Assembly (NCBI GenBank): GCA_003014445.1 | Contig: PYGH01000003.1 | Coordinates: forward strand, 124,001-188,000 | Length of the DNA stretch: 64,000 nt | Direction of reading: 5' to 3' | Source: Fusobacterium naviforme | GTDB lineage: Bacteria; Bacillota; Clostridia; Lachnospirales; Lachnospiraceae | Shown: one piece after another, positions 34,869 to 44,206 of the stretch | How positions within the stretch are numbered: position 1 is the first letter of the stretch | Layout: each line of letters opens with the position of its first letter | The notes under the pieces: model-generated | Databases searched by the model: none | The model's input: only the letters and a program-made list of their open reading frames with translations | Told to the model about the DNA's origin: nothing | Translations under genes and position numbers: made by a program

Positions 34869-36030
34869 CCAGCATTTCAAGCAAAATCTCTCTTTGATTC
34901 AGCTCCGGCTGCTCCAGCACGCTCTGAAACAACTCCTTAAGCTTCTGTCCCAGTACCGGCCCGGGCTGTACTCCCGCCTGAATCAGATCGCGACCGCTGA
35001 CCGCGAGCGTCTTTAGACTGATGCAGTCTCCCGCCGCCATCACTGCCGCCTTGAGCTCTGCGGCGCGCGCGGCTGCATCAGCCGCTTCATGCTGTTTTAA
35101 GAGCAGCAGCTCATCAAAGCGCTCAGCGCCTATCTCCGAGAGCAGCACCCGCACCCCCGCCGCTGTGTCCGGGAGCGGCTTCTTCCACTTTTGCAGAAGG
35201 AGCGATGCGCAGTCTACTGTATCAAGATCGCTCTTCAGTTCCCGAAGCAGCTCTCTGAGCTCCGTCGCATCAAGTTCCTTTGCGGCAGCCGCCCAGCGAA
35301 GGTGCTTTTTTTCCGGAAGATACGCAACCCAGGACGCACAGCAGAGCCGCGGAAAGCTTTCCGCGAGATAGGCCGAAAGCTTCGCCTCGTAAATCAAAGA
35401 GATGCGCTCCGGGTGAGGCGATAGCAGCAGCTTGTTCAGCTCTGTCAGAATACGCTCCTTGCTGACATGGATGAGATTCGGTGCGTGACGCTTCAGCGCC
35501 TCCCAGCTCGCCTCCTCGATGCGAAAATCCAGCTGCGCAGCAAAGCGCAGTGCTCGGAGTATACGAAGTGCATCCTCCCGGAAGCGCTCATCCGCATTGC
35601 CCACGCAGCGTATCAGCCCCCGCCTGAGATCCTCCCTGCCGCCAAACAGATCCACAATTTCACCATCTGCGGCACAGGCCATCGCATTAATCGTGAAATC
35701 CCGGCGCCTTAAGTCCTCACAGAGCTCAGGGGTAAATGTCACAGAATCCGGATGTCTGCCATCGCTGTAGCTCCCATCTAGGCGATAAGTCGTGATCTCA
35801 AAGCCCTCGCCTCCCCGCAGCACTGTCACGGTGCCATGCGCAATTCCTGTATCTACGGTTCGCCGGAACAGTTTCTTGACCTCCTGCGGTGCTGCATTCG
35901 TCGTAATATCCCAGTCCTTCGGCTCTCGTCCGAGCACAGAGTCCCGCACGCAGCCTCCGACCGCATAGGCCTCAAATCCCGCTGTATTCAGCACAGCCAA
36001 GATATCTTTTACTGACTCTGGAATATTCAT
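34861..36030 (-). CDS. cca: tRNA nucleotidyltransferase/poly(A) polymerase family, CCA-adding enzyme
   Basis: 389 residues. Nucleotidyltransferase core AYAVGGCVRDSVLGREPKDWDITTNA with the catalytic DxD, EGFEITTYRLDGSYSDGRHPDSVTFT, RRDFTINAMA, and RLRRG-like LIRCVGNADERFREDALRILRALRFAAQL, followed by a helical C-terminal region. Adds or repairs the tRNA 3' CCA. The HD domain of long versions is not evident. Glycerate kinase stop is 54 nt upstream. Confidence 0.93.
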   Translation of the reverse strand: MNIPESVKDILAVLNTAGFEAYAVGGCVRDSVLGREPKDWDITTNAAPQEVKKLFRRTVDTGIAHGTVTVLRGGEGFEITTYRLDGSYSDGRHPDSVTFTPELCEDLRRRDFTINAMACAADGEIVDLFGGREDLRRGLIRCVGNADERFREDALRILRALRFAAQLDFRIEEASWEALKRHAPNLIHVSKERILTELNKLLLSPHPERISLIYEAKLSAYLAESFPRLCCASWVAYLPEKKHLRWAAAAKELDATELRELLRELKSDLDTVDCASLLLQKWKKPLPDTAAGVRVLLSEIGAERFDELLLLKQHEAADAAARAAELKAAVMAAGDCISLKTLAVSGRDLIQAGVQPGPVLGQKLKELFQSVLEQPELNQREILLEMLEK

Positions 36031-36084
36031 ATGCTTCCTCCGCTGCCATTATACCACTCCGGCTCTGCCCGTGCTTTGCAAAGC

Positions 36085-37263
36085 TTATACTCGCGAAGAC
36101 TCCGGGTGTGGCTCTCTCCAGAGCTTAAGCTGCGCCTGCGGCCCGCTCAAAAATCTGAACAGTCGCACCGCACCTCTGTAGTATAGCTCCTCCGCCCGCT
36201 CCAATGCCTCCGAGAGCGGCATGGGCCCGTCTACTGTCGTCATAACAGAATTCACTCCATGCTCATAAATCTGCTCATAGCCCTGTCCCAGCGAGCCGCT
36301 CAGCACATAAACCGGTATCCCGTGCCGCTTTGCTCTGTCTCCAACTCCCTGGACCACCTTGCCGAAGCAGCTCTGCCAGTCTGTTCGTCCCTCTCCGGTA
36401 ATCACCGCATCCACTCCGACGAGCTTCTCATCAAAATGAATCAGATCCAGCACCGTCTCAATTCCGGATTTCATCTCCGCTCCCAGATATACCATGAGCG
36501 CCGTCCCGAGACCGCCGGCAGCACCTCCGCCCTTGATTCTGTCCGGATCTATGCCAAACTCTCTCCGGATCACATCGCGGTAATTCTGCATTCCGGCTTC
36601 CAGCTGTTCAAGTATCTCCGGTGTCCCGCCCTTCTGCTTTCCGAAGGTCCAGGTCGCGCCATCCGGCCCGCAGAGCGGATTCGTCACATCACACATCACG
36701 ATGAAGCGTGCCTCCCGGGCAAGCGGGTCGAGACCCGTCACATCAATATGCGAAACCTTCGCCAGATCCTCGCCCCGGCCCATGAGTTCATGTCCCGCCC
36801 GATCCAGAAAACGCACTCCCAGCGCACGCGCAAAGCCCATGCCACCATCATTCGTCGCGGAACCGCCAATCGCAATGCTGATATCGCGAAAGCCTGCCTT
36901 GAGCACTGCATGCACCAGCTCCCCTGTGCCATAGCTCGTCGTGATGCGCGGATCTCGACGCTCCTCCGGCAGCAGAGGCAGTCCGGATGCCGACGCCATC
37001 TCGAGTATGGCCTCCTGCTCCGAGAGCACGCCGTAGAAGGCCTCTGTCTCCTCGCCGAGAGGGCCCTGCACTTTCACTGGAACGAGCTGTCCCTGCCGCG
37101 CCTTCACGACTGCCTCTGTCGTTCCCTCACCGCCGTCTGCCACCGGAACCCCGCCGGTTTCGCAGCCCGGAAATATTTCCCCCGCCGCCTTAGAGAGCAG
37201 CGCGATTGTCTGCTCACTCGTGAGTGTTCCCTTGAAGGAATCGCTCGCAAACAAAAATTTCAT
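36085..37263 (-). CDS. Glycerate kinase (GarK/GlxK family)
   Basis: Phosphorylates D-glycerate with ATP; this family usually forms 2-phosphoglycerate. 392 residues from MKFLFASDSFKGTLTS, with VPVADGGEGTTEAV, GGSATNDGGMGFARALG and GGGAAGGLGTALM, all family hallmarks. Start at 37263 has AAAGGCAGG upstream. It lies 309 nt beyond the hydroxyacid dehydrogenase gene on the same strand, so the two probably act in sequence (hydroxypyruvate to glycerate to phosphoglycerate), though a terminator lies between them. Confidence 0.92.
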   Translation of the reverse strand: MKFLFASDSFKGTLTSEQTIALLSKAAGEIFPGCETGGVPVADGGEGTTEAVVKARQGQLVPVKVQGPLGEETEAFYGVLSEQEAILEMASASGLPLLPEERRDPRITTSYGTGELVHAVLKAGFRDISIAIGGSATNDGGMGFARALGVRFLDRAGHELMGRGEDLAKVSHIDVTGLDPLAREARFIVMCDVTNPLCGPDGATWTFGKQKGGTPEILEQLEAGMQNYRDVIRREFGIDPDRIKGGGAAGGLGTALMVYLGAEMKSGIETVLDLIHFDEKLVGVDAVITGEGRTDWQSCFGKVVQGVGDRAKRHGIPVYVLSGSLGQGYEQIYEHGVNSVMTTVDGPMPLSEALERAEELYYRGAVRLFRFLSGPQAQLKLWREPHPESSRV

Positions 37264-37572
37264 GCCGAACCTGCCTTTCTCTGTCATATCAGATATCCCG
37301 GCTGTCAGATATCACTCTGTACCGCTTATTCTATACCAATTCTATAAATATAGCATATTATTCCGTTTTGCTTTCATCGCCGCGCAAAAATATCGCGGCA
37401 GTTTCATAAGCACAGCTCTGTGCCCAAAAACTGCCGCTGCAATTGATAATCCAAGCTTTTCTAAAACACCTGATACCATCTCGCTGCCGTCTGATGGGCT
37501 TTGTCCTCAAAGCTCCAGCTGCGCTGTATCAGGCAGACTCTGACTGCATAGTCCTGCCGTCTCCAGGACAGC
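37264..37572 (-). terminator. Intergenic region with terminator after the hydroxyacid dehydrogenase gene
   Basis: GCGGCAGTTT/AAACTGCCGC stem (37395-37437, minus strand) is followed by ATATTTTTG (37393-37383). The rest contains an AT-rich stretch with TATATT- and TAGAAT-like -10 boxes (about 37325-37350) that could drive glycerate kinase independently. No gene seen. Confidence 0.65.
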
Positions 37573-38538
37573 TCAGAGATTCACCACATTGACCGGCTTT
37601 CCCTCAATAAATGCCTTCACATTGCCCACTGTAATATCCATGATGCGCTGACGCGCCGCCTGTGCCGCCCAGGAGATATGCGGGGTAATGATGCAGTTCT
37701 TCGCTTTCAGCAGCGGATTGTCTCCGCGAATCGGCTCCGTGGAAACGACGTCCAGACCGGCTGCATAGACCTTCCCGCTGTTCAGCGCATCCGCAAGATC
37801 CCGCTCCACAACCAACTGACCGCGGCTGTTATTGATGATAATCACGCCGTCCTTCATCTTCGCGATATTGTCCCTGTTGATGATGCCCTGTGTGCTCGGG
37901 AAGAGCGGGCAGTGCAGGAAGATGACATCCGACTCCGCGAGGAGACGTTCCAGCGATACATACTCCGCGAGCTTCTTTCCCGCCTCAGACTCAAACGCAT
38001 CGTAGGCGAGCACCTTCATATCCATCGCATTCAGAATGCGCGCTGTCGCCTGACCTATCCTTCCGAGACCGATAATGCCTGCGGTCTTTCCGTAGAGCTC
38101 AATCATCGGGTAGTCCCAGTAGCACCAGTCCTGATTATGCTCCCACTTTCCTTCCTTTACAGTCGCATCGTGGTGACCGTAGTGAGAGCAGATCTCCAGC
38201 AGCAGCCCCACTGCATACTGGCCGACGATCTGCGTCCCGTAGGTCGGAACATTGACCACAGGAATCTTCTTTTCCGCCGCATAGTTATAGTCCACGACAT
38301 TGTAGCCGGTCGCAAGCATCGCAATGAGCTTCATATTCGGGCACTGGTCTATGGTCTTCTGAGAGATCGGCGTTTTATTTGTGATGACGATATCTGCATC
38401 GGCAATTCTCTCCACAATCAGCGGCGATTCCTCTGTCGCAGTTCTGTCATAGACCCTCAGTTCACCGAGCTTTTCCAGCTCTCCCCAGCTCAGATCTCCG
38501 GGATTTTCCGTATAACCGTCCAGCACTACAATTTTCAT
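37573..38538 (-). CDS. D-2-hydroxyacid dehydrogenase (glycerate/hydroxypyruvate type)
   Basis: 321-residue NAD(P)-dependent dehydrogenase. MKIVVLDGYTENPGDLSW is typical of bacterial glycerate dehydrogenase HprA-like proteins; GLGRIGQATARILNAM is the nucleotide-binding loop, INNSRGQLVVERDLADAL and the catalytic His in CIITPHISWAA are in place. GGAGGTG precedes the ATG at 38538. Located right after the TRAP dctM gene; probably reduces hydroxypyruvate or glyoxylate made in the pathway, feeding glycerate kinase (inference). Confidence 0.9.
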   Translation of the reverse strand: MKIVVLDGYTENPGDLSWGELEKLGELRVYDRTATEESPLIVERIADADIVITNKTPISQKTIDQCPNMKLIAMLATGYNVVDYNYAAEKKIPVVNVPTYGTQIVGQYAVGLLLEICSHYGHHDATVKEGKWEHNQDWCYWDYPMIELYGKTAGIIGLGRIGQATARILNAMDMKVLAYDAFESEAGKKLAEYVSLERLLAESDVIFLHCPLFPSTQGIINRDNIAKMKDGVIIINNSRGQLVVERDLADALNSGKVYAAGLDVVSTEPIRGDNPLLKAKNCIITPHISWAAQAARQRIMDITVGNVKAFIEGKPVNVVNL

Positions 38539-38567
38539 TCCGGCACCTCCATTTCTATTTCTTCTAT

Positions 38568-38629
38568 TATATCTAAAAACCAGTGCTACAGGTACCTCTT
38601 TATCCAAAAACCAGTGCTACAGGTACCTC
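38568..38629. repeat. 31-bp tandem duplication spanning the dctM stop codon
   Basis: Two adjacent 31-bp units (38568-38598 and 38599-38629) match at 29 of 31 positions. The unit at 38599-38629 encodes the last codons (EVPVALVFG, stop) of dctM; the other is an untranslated copy downstream of the stop. It looks like a recent local duplication. Confidence 0.9.
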
Positions 38630-39892
38630 AATAATCTGCGGGAACAGAATGAAGATCACCAGTGAAATCGCAATCAACAGTATCCACGGAACAGAAGCCT
38701 TGATGATCTTCTCCAGCGGAAGACCGGTCACATTTTCAGCCGCATACAGACATACACCGACCGGAGGTGTGATCAGTCCAAAGGAAAGCGTGATGACAAG
38801 GAATACTACAAAGAACAGCGGCGATACGCCAACTGCCTGAACCGCCGGAAGCAAAATCGGAACCAGGATGAAGATCGCAGCTGTCGCATCCATAAACATT
38901 CCCACGACAATCAGGAACAGATACAGAACCATCAGAATCACAACGCGGTTACTGGAGATTCCAGCTATCATGTGAGCCACCGTACTGGGCAGGCCATCCA
39001 GCTCGAAGAGAACAGAGGCCGGCTTCGCCGCAATTGCGACAAAGAGAATGGTTCCGGTGGAACGGGCGTTCTTGATCATGATGCGCGGAATGTCTCTCCA
39101 GCGCAGGTTTTTAAATACATAGATGGAGACAAAACAGGTATAGACCACCGCGATGGCAGCGCCCTCTGTCGGCGTATAGATGCCCGTGTAAACGCCGCCC
39201 AACAGAATAACCGGGGTCAACAGCGCCGGAATGGCTCTCACAAATGCCCTTCCCAGCTTCTTGGACTCAAACGGAATGCGGTCACCGATGCCATGCTTCT
39301 TGCAGTAGAGATAATTATAGATCATAAAGATAAGACCGATAATAAGACCCGGAATAAAACCTGCAAGCAGTGCCTGACCGATGGAAACATTACCCGTAGC
39401 CGCCGCATTGATCATCAGAATACTCGGCGGAATAACCGATGCCAGCATGGAGCCGGACAGGTTGATCGCTGTCGCGTAGTCCTTCGGGTAGCCCTTCTTC
39501 TCCAGCGCATTGATGGACATTTTTCCAATAGATGCAATCGCCGCGACAGAGGAGCCGGACATTCCCGCAAACAGCATGTTCACAACGACCGATACATGCC
39601 CAAGACCGCCATAGATCCAGCCGACAGAGGCCTCCGCCAGATCATAGATGCGATCCGCGATACCCCCCTCATCCATCAGGGAGCCACAGAGTATAAAGAG
39701 CGGAACTGCGACCATGATGAAGGAATTCATCGCGGTCAGCATGGACTGCGTCGCCATGCTGAGAGGCATCTGTGTCATCGCCGCCATGCAGAGAACAGAG
39801 GCAGCGCCGAGCGACACGGCGATCGGCACGCCCAGAAACATCAGAATCATGAAAAGCAGCATAATTCCCAGGCTCATACTCATATCCATCAC
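38600..39892 (-). CDS. dctM: TRAP transporter large permease (DctM)
   Basis: 430-residue, ~12-helix membrane protein forming the translocation pathway. FLGVPIAVSLGAASVL near the start, FAGMSGSSVAAIASIGKMSINAL, GYPKDYATAINLSGSMLASVIPPSILMI and LLPAVQAVGVSPLFFVVFLVITLSFGLITPPVGVCLYAA are DctM hallmarks. It overlaps dctQ by 4 nt (ATGA). Ends within a 31-bp tandem duplication. Confidence 0.95.
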   Translation of the reverse strand: MMDMSMSLGIMLLFMILMFLGVPIAVSLGAASVLCMAAMTQMPLSMATQSMLTAMNSFIMVAVPLFILCGSLMDEGGIADRIYDLAEASVGWIYGGLGHVSVVVNMLFAGMSGSSVAAIASIGKMSINALEKKGYPKDYATAINLSGSMLASVIPPSILMINAAATGNVSIGQALLAGFIPGLIIGLIFMIYNYLYCKKHGIGDRIPFESKKLGRAFVRAIPALLTPVILLGGVYTGIYTPTEGAAIAVVYTCFVSIYVFKNLRWRDIPRIMIKNARSTGTILFVAIAAKPASVLFELDGLPSTVAHMIAGISSNRVVILMVLYLFLIVVGMFMDATAAIFILVPILLPAVQAVGVSPLFFVVFLVITLSFGLITPPVGVCLYAAENVTGLPLEKIIKASVPWILLIAISLVIFILFPQIIEVPVALVFG

Positions 39893-40428
39893 CCCTCATT
39901 CTCTAAGGCTTTCATTTTTTCCGTCTCTTTGTCGCCGATTCTGACCTTATCTCTGTACTCCATAAAACTCTGCAGCGTTCCTATAAAACCAAGCACCGCA
40001 CCAATTGGCTGACAGATGCCGATGATCCACATGGGTATCAGGATAGCGGTTCCGGTCTCGTGGAACTGAACCTGCTGCTGTACGACCTGCATACCGCACA
40101 CAAACATGAAGACAAAGAAGCCCAGAACAATCAGTGCATACAGAAACTCACTGAGCTTTTTGAGCCACTTTGGCCCCAGCTGCAAAAACAGTGTGACTCT
40201 CGATGACTCGCAGCGGTTGAAGCCTGCCGCCAGCGCGACAAACATCATCCACAGGAAGAGATACCGGGAGGATTCCTCCGTCCACGGAAAAGGACGTCCC
40301 GTGATACGTCCGAGAATTTGCAGTATAATGACCACGATCATGCCGATCACCAGAACTGCCAGCACAAAATCTTCCATTTTATTCACAATGTCGAAGAAGC
40401 CCGACAGCTTCGATTTTTTTCTTTCCAT
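39889..40428 (-). CDS. dctQ: TRAP transporter small permease (DctQ)
   Basis: 179 residues with four hydrophobic helices and the DctQ signature GRPFPWTEESSRYLFLWMMFVALAAGFNRCESSRV. Partner of DctM; the stop overlaps the dctM start. The dctP gene lies 109 nt upstream, separated by a stem-loop. Confidence 0.94.
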   Translation of the reverse strand: MERKKSKLSGFFDIVNKMEDFVLAVLVIGMIVVIILQILGRITGRPFPWTEESSRYLFLWMMFVALAAGFNRCESSRVTLFLQLGPKWLKKLSEFLYALIVLGFFVFMFVCGMQVVQQQVQFHETGTAILIPMWIIGICQPIGAVLGFIGTLQSFMEYRDKVRIGDKETEKMKALENEG

Positions 40429-40472
40429 CTCTGCCTCCAGATATCGGCTGATATTTTCCCTCTCCCTGCAGC

Positions 40473-40503
40473 CGCGCGTCCCTCTGCGAGAGAAGGACGC
40501 GCG
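40473..40503 (-). terminator. Stem-loop between dctP and dctQ
   Basis: Perfect 9-bp stem CGCGCGTCC/GGACGCGCG with a 13-nt loop in the dctP-dctQ gap; no T-run. Probably an mRNA-stabilising or partial termination element. Confidence 0.5.
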
Positions 40504-40537
40504 AGTCGGGAGAATCTGTGTAAACTATTCTTATTGC

Positions 40538-41620
40538 TTACTCTCTGCCTGTGAACTTTGCAGTCGCACCAAAGAGTGCATCATCCTTGATCAGCTCCTT
40601 GAACTTCGGATAGCAGGAGCGGGAAATGTCGATGAACTGCTGCTTTGCCTCATCGCTCAGCTCATTTGCCTCCATACCGTTGTCGGTCAGAGTCTTCAGC
40701 GCAACCTGATCCTGCTCCGCCATCATGTCTACATTCCACTGCTGAACCTCTTCACCGGCCTTCATGATCGCATCCTTCTGCTCCTGTGTGAGGGAATCGA
40801 AGAACTTGCCGTTGATGCCGACCACCCAGGCATCTGCCATGTGGTTGGTGAAGGAGATATACTTCTGAACTTCATAGAACTTGTTGGAGTACGGTACATC
40901 AACCGGGTTCTCCTGTCCATCCAGCGTGTTGAGCTGAAGTGCATTATAGACCTCGGAGAAGTTCATCGGAGTGGTTACTGCACCGCAGGCGGTGAAGAAC
41001 TCTACATAGAGAGAGTTGTTGGGGACGCGAAGCACAAGCCCTTTCAGGTCCTCCGGGCTGGTGATGGCTCTCTTGGAGTTCGTGACCTCGCGGAAGGATC
41101 TGGTCCACTTGCCGACAACATTGATTCCCATGCTGTTGACACGGTTGAAGAGCTCGTCCGCGGTCTCGCTGTTCAGGTATTCAAGGAGCTGCTTCTGGTC
41201 ATCAAACATGTAAGGTACGGAGATCACATTGAATCCGGGCTCAAAGCTTGCGTACACAGAAGAAGCAAGGATTAGCATCTGAAGAGAACCCGCGCCAAGC
41301 TGCTTGATGCCCGCTGCGGTATCGCCTCCATAGAGGGAACCATTTCCGGAAATGCTGATATCCAGAGTTCCGTTGGAATACTCCATCGCACGATTTGCAA
41401 ACTCGGTTGCAGCAGCGTAAATATACGAAGCCTCCGGATCCGGAACGGAAATTGTGATCTTGGTGGCATTCGCCGCCGGAGCTGCCTGCTCCGCGCTGCT
41501 CTCTGCACCCGCCGCCGCTGCCGCAGTCGTCGTTGCAGCTGTTCCAGAACCTCCGCAAGCCGCGAGGCTCATGCAGACCATAATGCCTGCCATCATCGTA
41601 GCCAATACATTCTTTTTCAT
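40538..41620 (-). CDS. dctP: TRAP transporter substrate-binding lipoprotein (DctP)
   Basis: 360 residues. Signal peptide with lipobox LAAC near residue 22 and an Ala/Ser linker. The mature DctP fold contains AGSLQMLILASSVYASFEPGFNVISVPYMF, LRVPNNSLYVEFFTACGAVTTPMNFSEVYNALQLNTLDGQENP (with the conserved Arg that usually binds a carboxylate), and NKFYEVQKYISFTNH. The Arg argues for an organic- or sugar-acid ligand. AAAGGAG precedes the ATG. Follows the FGGY kinase by 51 nt. Confidence 0.94.
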   Translation of the reverse strand: MKKNVLATMMAGIMVCMSLAACGGSGTAATTTAAAAAGAESSAEQAAPAANATKITISVPDPEASYIYAAATEFANRAMEYSNGTLDISISGNGSLYGGDTAAGIKQLGAGSLQMLILASSVYASFEPGFNVISVPYMFDDQKQLLEYLNSETADELFNRVNSMGINVVGKWTRSFREVTNSKRAITSPEDLKGLVLRVPNNSLYVEFFTACGAVTTPMNFSEVYNALQLNTLDGQENPVDVPYSNKFYEVQKYISFTNHMADAWVVGINGKFFDSLTQEQKDAIMKAGEEVQQWNVDMMAEQDQVALKTLTDNGMEANELSDEAKQQFIDISRSCYPKFKELIKDDALFGATAKFTGRE

Positions 41621-41671
41621 TTTATTCTCCTTTAAGCTTTAAGCTTTTATTGTTTCTTTACCAGTGTTTAC

Positions 41672-43210
41672 TCACTGTGCACAACCCTGAACATTGTTGC
41701 GGAAGATATCCTTCAGCGCCGGATATAGGCTGATATAGGTCTGATACCTCTGTGCATAGATTGCATCGCTCTCATGATTCGGTTGAAAGTGCCTGTGAAT
41801 CTTCTTCTCAACTTTAGATGAAGCCTCCTGAACATCCCGGAACACACCGGCTCCAACTCCCGCGAGCAATGCCGCGCCTACCGGGGCCATATCATTCATG
41901 TCCAGCACTTCTATCTCTTTTCCTGTTATGTCCGCCTTGATCTGCGCCCAAGTATCGCTCTTCGCGCCGCCGCCGATCGAGATGAACTTGCTGATCCGGT
42001 TTCCTGTGATGCGCTCTGCAATACCTGTGAGCTGACGCAGACCATAACCACAGCCCTCCAGCACCGCGCGATTCATCTCTCTCCGGGTCGTCTGTAACGA
42101 AAGTCCAAAGAAAACGCCTCTCGCATAAGGATCCCAGATCGGGCTTCTCTCTCCCAGCATATATGGCAGAAACACCACACCGTCACAGCCGGGATTCGCC
42201 TGATCCGCCTCGATATTCATCTGTGTAAAGGCGTCCTTGCGGCTGCCCGCCTTCTCCAACAGGTCACCATAAAACTGATTCAGAAACCAGTCATTGGCCG
42301 CACCCGCAAAGGACATTGCACCCTGATAGATCCAGGTTCCCGGCACCACGTGACAGCGATTGATAAAGCCTCTGTCAAAGACCGGGCGGTCGATGCAGAC
42401 AGTCAGCACGTCCGTCGTGCCTACCGACTCACAGACATCTCCCGCCCTGGTGACCCCTGCTGCCAGTGTCGCGCACGGCGTATCTGCGCCGCCCGTCGCC
42501 ACCGGCGTGCCCTCCGGAATACCGAGTCGAATCAGGTCCGGATGAATGAGCCCGCCCACAAGCTCTGTCGCCTCGCGGAGCTCCGGGAGCTTCTCCCGCG
42601 CGATCCCGATCTTCTCACAGAGCAGGTCGGACCACTGTTTTCCGCCGGACGTCTCAAAGAGATTGGTATAAGACGCATTGGAATAATCGATCGCCACCTC
42701 ACCTGTCATTCTCTGCACAAGGAAGGTATTCAAATGCCCGAAATACTTTGTCTTCTGATAGGCCTCCGGGAGATGACGCTTGATCCAGAGCATCGAGGAT
42801 CCGGAGAACGCTCCGGCCATGGACCCGTTCGCCGTAATGCGAAACAGCTCCTCTGCGCCGACATTTTCCAGTATCAGCTCGGCTTCCTCCGTGCTTCGCC
42901 GATCCGAGTAGATGATCGGCTCCACCACCACCTCTCCATGCTCTCCCAGCGCCACAAGCCCCGGACAGAGGGACGAAATACTGATTCCGCAAACTTTGGA
43001 AAGTTCAATCCCCTTCCCATCCCGAAGGAGACGGACGCAGGTCAAAAACGCATTCCACATGCTCTCCGCATCAATCTGTACAGAGCACTGATCCGGAGTG
43101 ATAAGCCTGTACTTACTGGTGCCTATCCCAAGCAGCCTCGCATTTTCATCGATCACAGCCACCTTCAGGCTGGTTGTCCCGACATCCACTCCCAACAAAT
43201 ACTTAGACAT
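41672..43210 (-). CDS. FGGY-family carbohydrate kinase (xylulokinase-like)
   Basis: 512 residues. ATP-dependent sugar kinase: N-terminal phosphate loop GVDVGTTSLKVAVID, catalytic-domain ISISSLCPGLVAL and YSDRRSTEEAE, GGADTPCATLAAG, and C-terminal FISIGGGAKSDTWAQIKADITG plus APVGAALLAGVGAG, the second FGGY half. FGGY kinases phosphorylate ketoses, polyols, aldonates or, as LsrK, AI-2; the substrate is not readable. Placed between the aldolase and dctP genes, it most likely phosphorylates the imported or oxidised intermediate before aldol cleavage. Confidence 0.88.
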   Translation of the reverse strand: MSKYLLGVDVGTTSLKVAVIDENARLLGIGTSKYRLITPDQCSVQIDAESMWNAFLTCVRLLRDGKGIELSKVCGISISSLCPGLVALGEHGEVVVEPIIYSDRRSTEEAELILENVGAEELFRITANGSMAGAFSGSSMLWIKRHLPEAYQKTKYFGHLNTFLVQRMTGEVAIDYSNASYTNLFETSGGKQWSDLLCEKIGIAREKLPELREATELVGGLIHPDLIRLGIPEGTPVATGGADTPCATLAAGVTRAGDVCESVGTTDVLTVCIDRPVFDRGFINRCHVVPGTWIYQGAMSFAGAANDWFLNQFYGDLLEKAGSRKDAFTQMNIEADQANPGCDGVVFLPYMLGERSPIWDPYARGVFFGLSLQTTRREMNRAVLEGCGYGLRQLTGIAERITGNRISKFISIGGGAKSDTWAQIKADITGKEIEVLDMNDMAPVGAALLAGVGAGVFRDVQEASSKVEKKIHRHFQPNHESDAIYAQRYQTYISLYPALKDIFRNNVQGCAQ

Positions 43211-43246
43211 CTCGCCCCTCTTCTATTCCGAAGTCTGTCACCTGAA

Positions 43247-44131
43247 TCAGAGAATCTCGTAGTCCTTGTAATTCTTCTCACTCTTGACTGTCTTGTAGAG
43301 TTCCATGCACTGCTTTGCGTTGTAGCCCTTGTGAATCAGTCTGCGCAGTGCGATCACCAGTGCGGTGACATCCTCCGCATCCCATACCCAGCGGCCCATG
43401 GTAACACCGCCGCAGCCGGCGTCCAGAGCATCTCTGGTCATAGCCATGTAGTAATCCAGCAGCGCATCTCCCTCAAGGCCCGCCGGCGTATCACCGCCCT
43501 GAATCACAACGCGGAAGGAGGAGGGAACGCAGGAGATCACCTTTGCCATGCTCTCCGGATCTCCGGTATAGGTCGTCTTCACGACATCCAGGCCGAGCTC
43601 GCAGGCGCTTCTCGCGCAGTAAGCGATATTCTCCCAGCTGGCTCTCTGATCCTTCGGTACGCTCTCGCCCTTCGGGTATACATGACCGATCAGCGGCATT
43701 CCGATCTCATCGCAGTACTCGGAGATCTCGCCAATTCTCTCGAACTGCTCATTCTGAAAATCTCCGAGGGTAATGCAGCCAAGGGATACAGCATCTGCGC
43801 CCATGCGGACTGCGGCATCAACCGATCCGAACACTACATCGCTGGTCGGGGAAGTCGGCGCATAGTTTGAAATCTTGTGAAGAATAGAGATACCGGAACC
43901 CACATGCGGGCCCCAGCAGCGCTTCTGGATACCGCCGGTCATGGTCATCGCATCCGGGCAGCCCGCGACGATCTTATCAATCGCGCCCTGAATATCATGA
44001 ATTCCTGTCATCGGCGCGATGCCTCTGGAGGTCGCATGATCCACCGTGATGGCCATCATCTTGTTGCTCTCCGGATTTACCATTCTTGCCAGTCTGACTG
44101 CCTTGCCCATTGCATACATCGGTTCTACCAT
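43247..44131 (-). CDS. DhnA/LsrF-type class I aldolase
   Basis: 294-residue TIM-barrel protein of the DhnA (archaeal-type class I FBP aldolase) group. MAITVDHATSRGI near residue 27, GADAVSLGCITLG, PLIGHVYPKGE, and DVVKTTYTGD, whose Lys is the expected Schiff-base residue; the last strand has GGVTMGRWVWD. Relatives cleave ketose phosphates or act as LsrF thiolase. Between the zinc dehydrogenase and FGGY kinase genes, so probably the C-C cleavage step of the pathway. Confidence 0.85.
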   Translation of the reverse strand: MVEPMYAMGKAVRLARMVNPESNKMMAITVDHATSRGIAPMTGIHDIQGAIDKIVAGCPDAMTMTGGIQKRCWGPHVGSGISILHKISNYAPTSPTSDVVFGSVDAAVRMGADAVSLGCITLGDFQNEQFERIGEISEYCDEIGMPLIGHVYPKGESVPKDQRASWENIAYCARSACELGLDVVKTTYTGDPESMAKVISCVPSSFRVVIQGGDTPAGLEGDALLDYYMAMTRDALDAGCGGVTMGRWVWDAEDVTALVIALRRLIHKGYNAKQCMELYKTVKSEKNYKDYEIL

Positions 44132-44206
44132 AATTTTTCTCCTTTTATATAGACTCTCTACAGTTGATAGCTGCTTTTCCTGATACGCGATACGCCAGGT
44201 TCCTGC

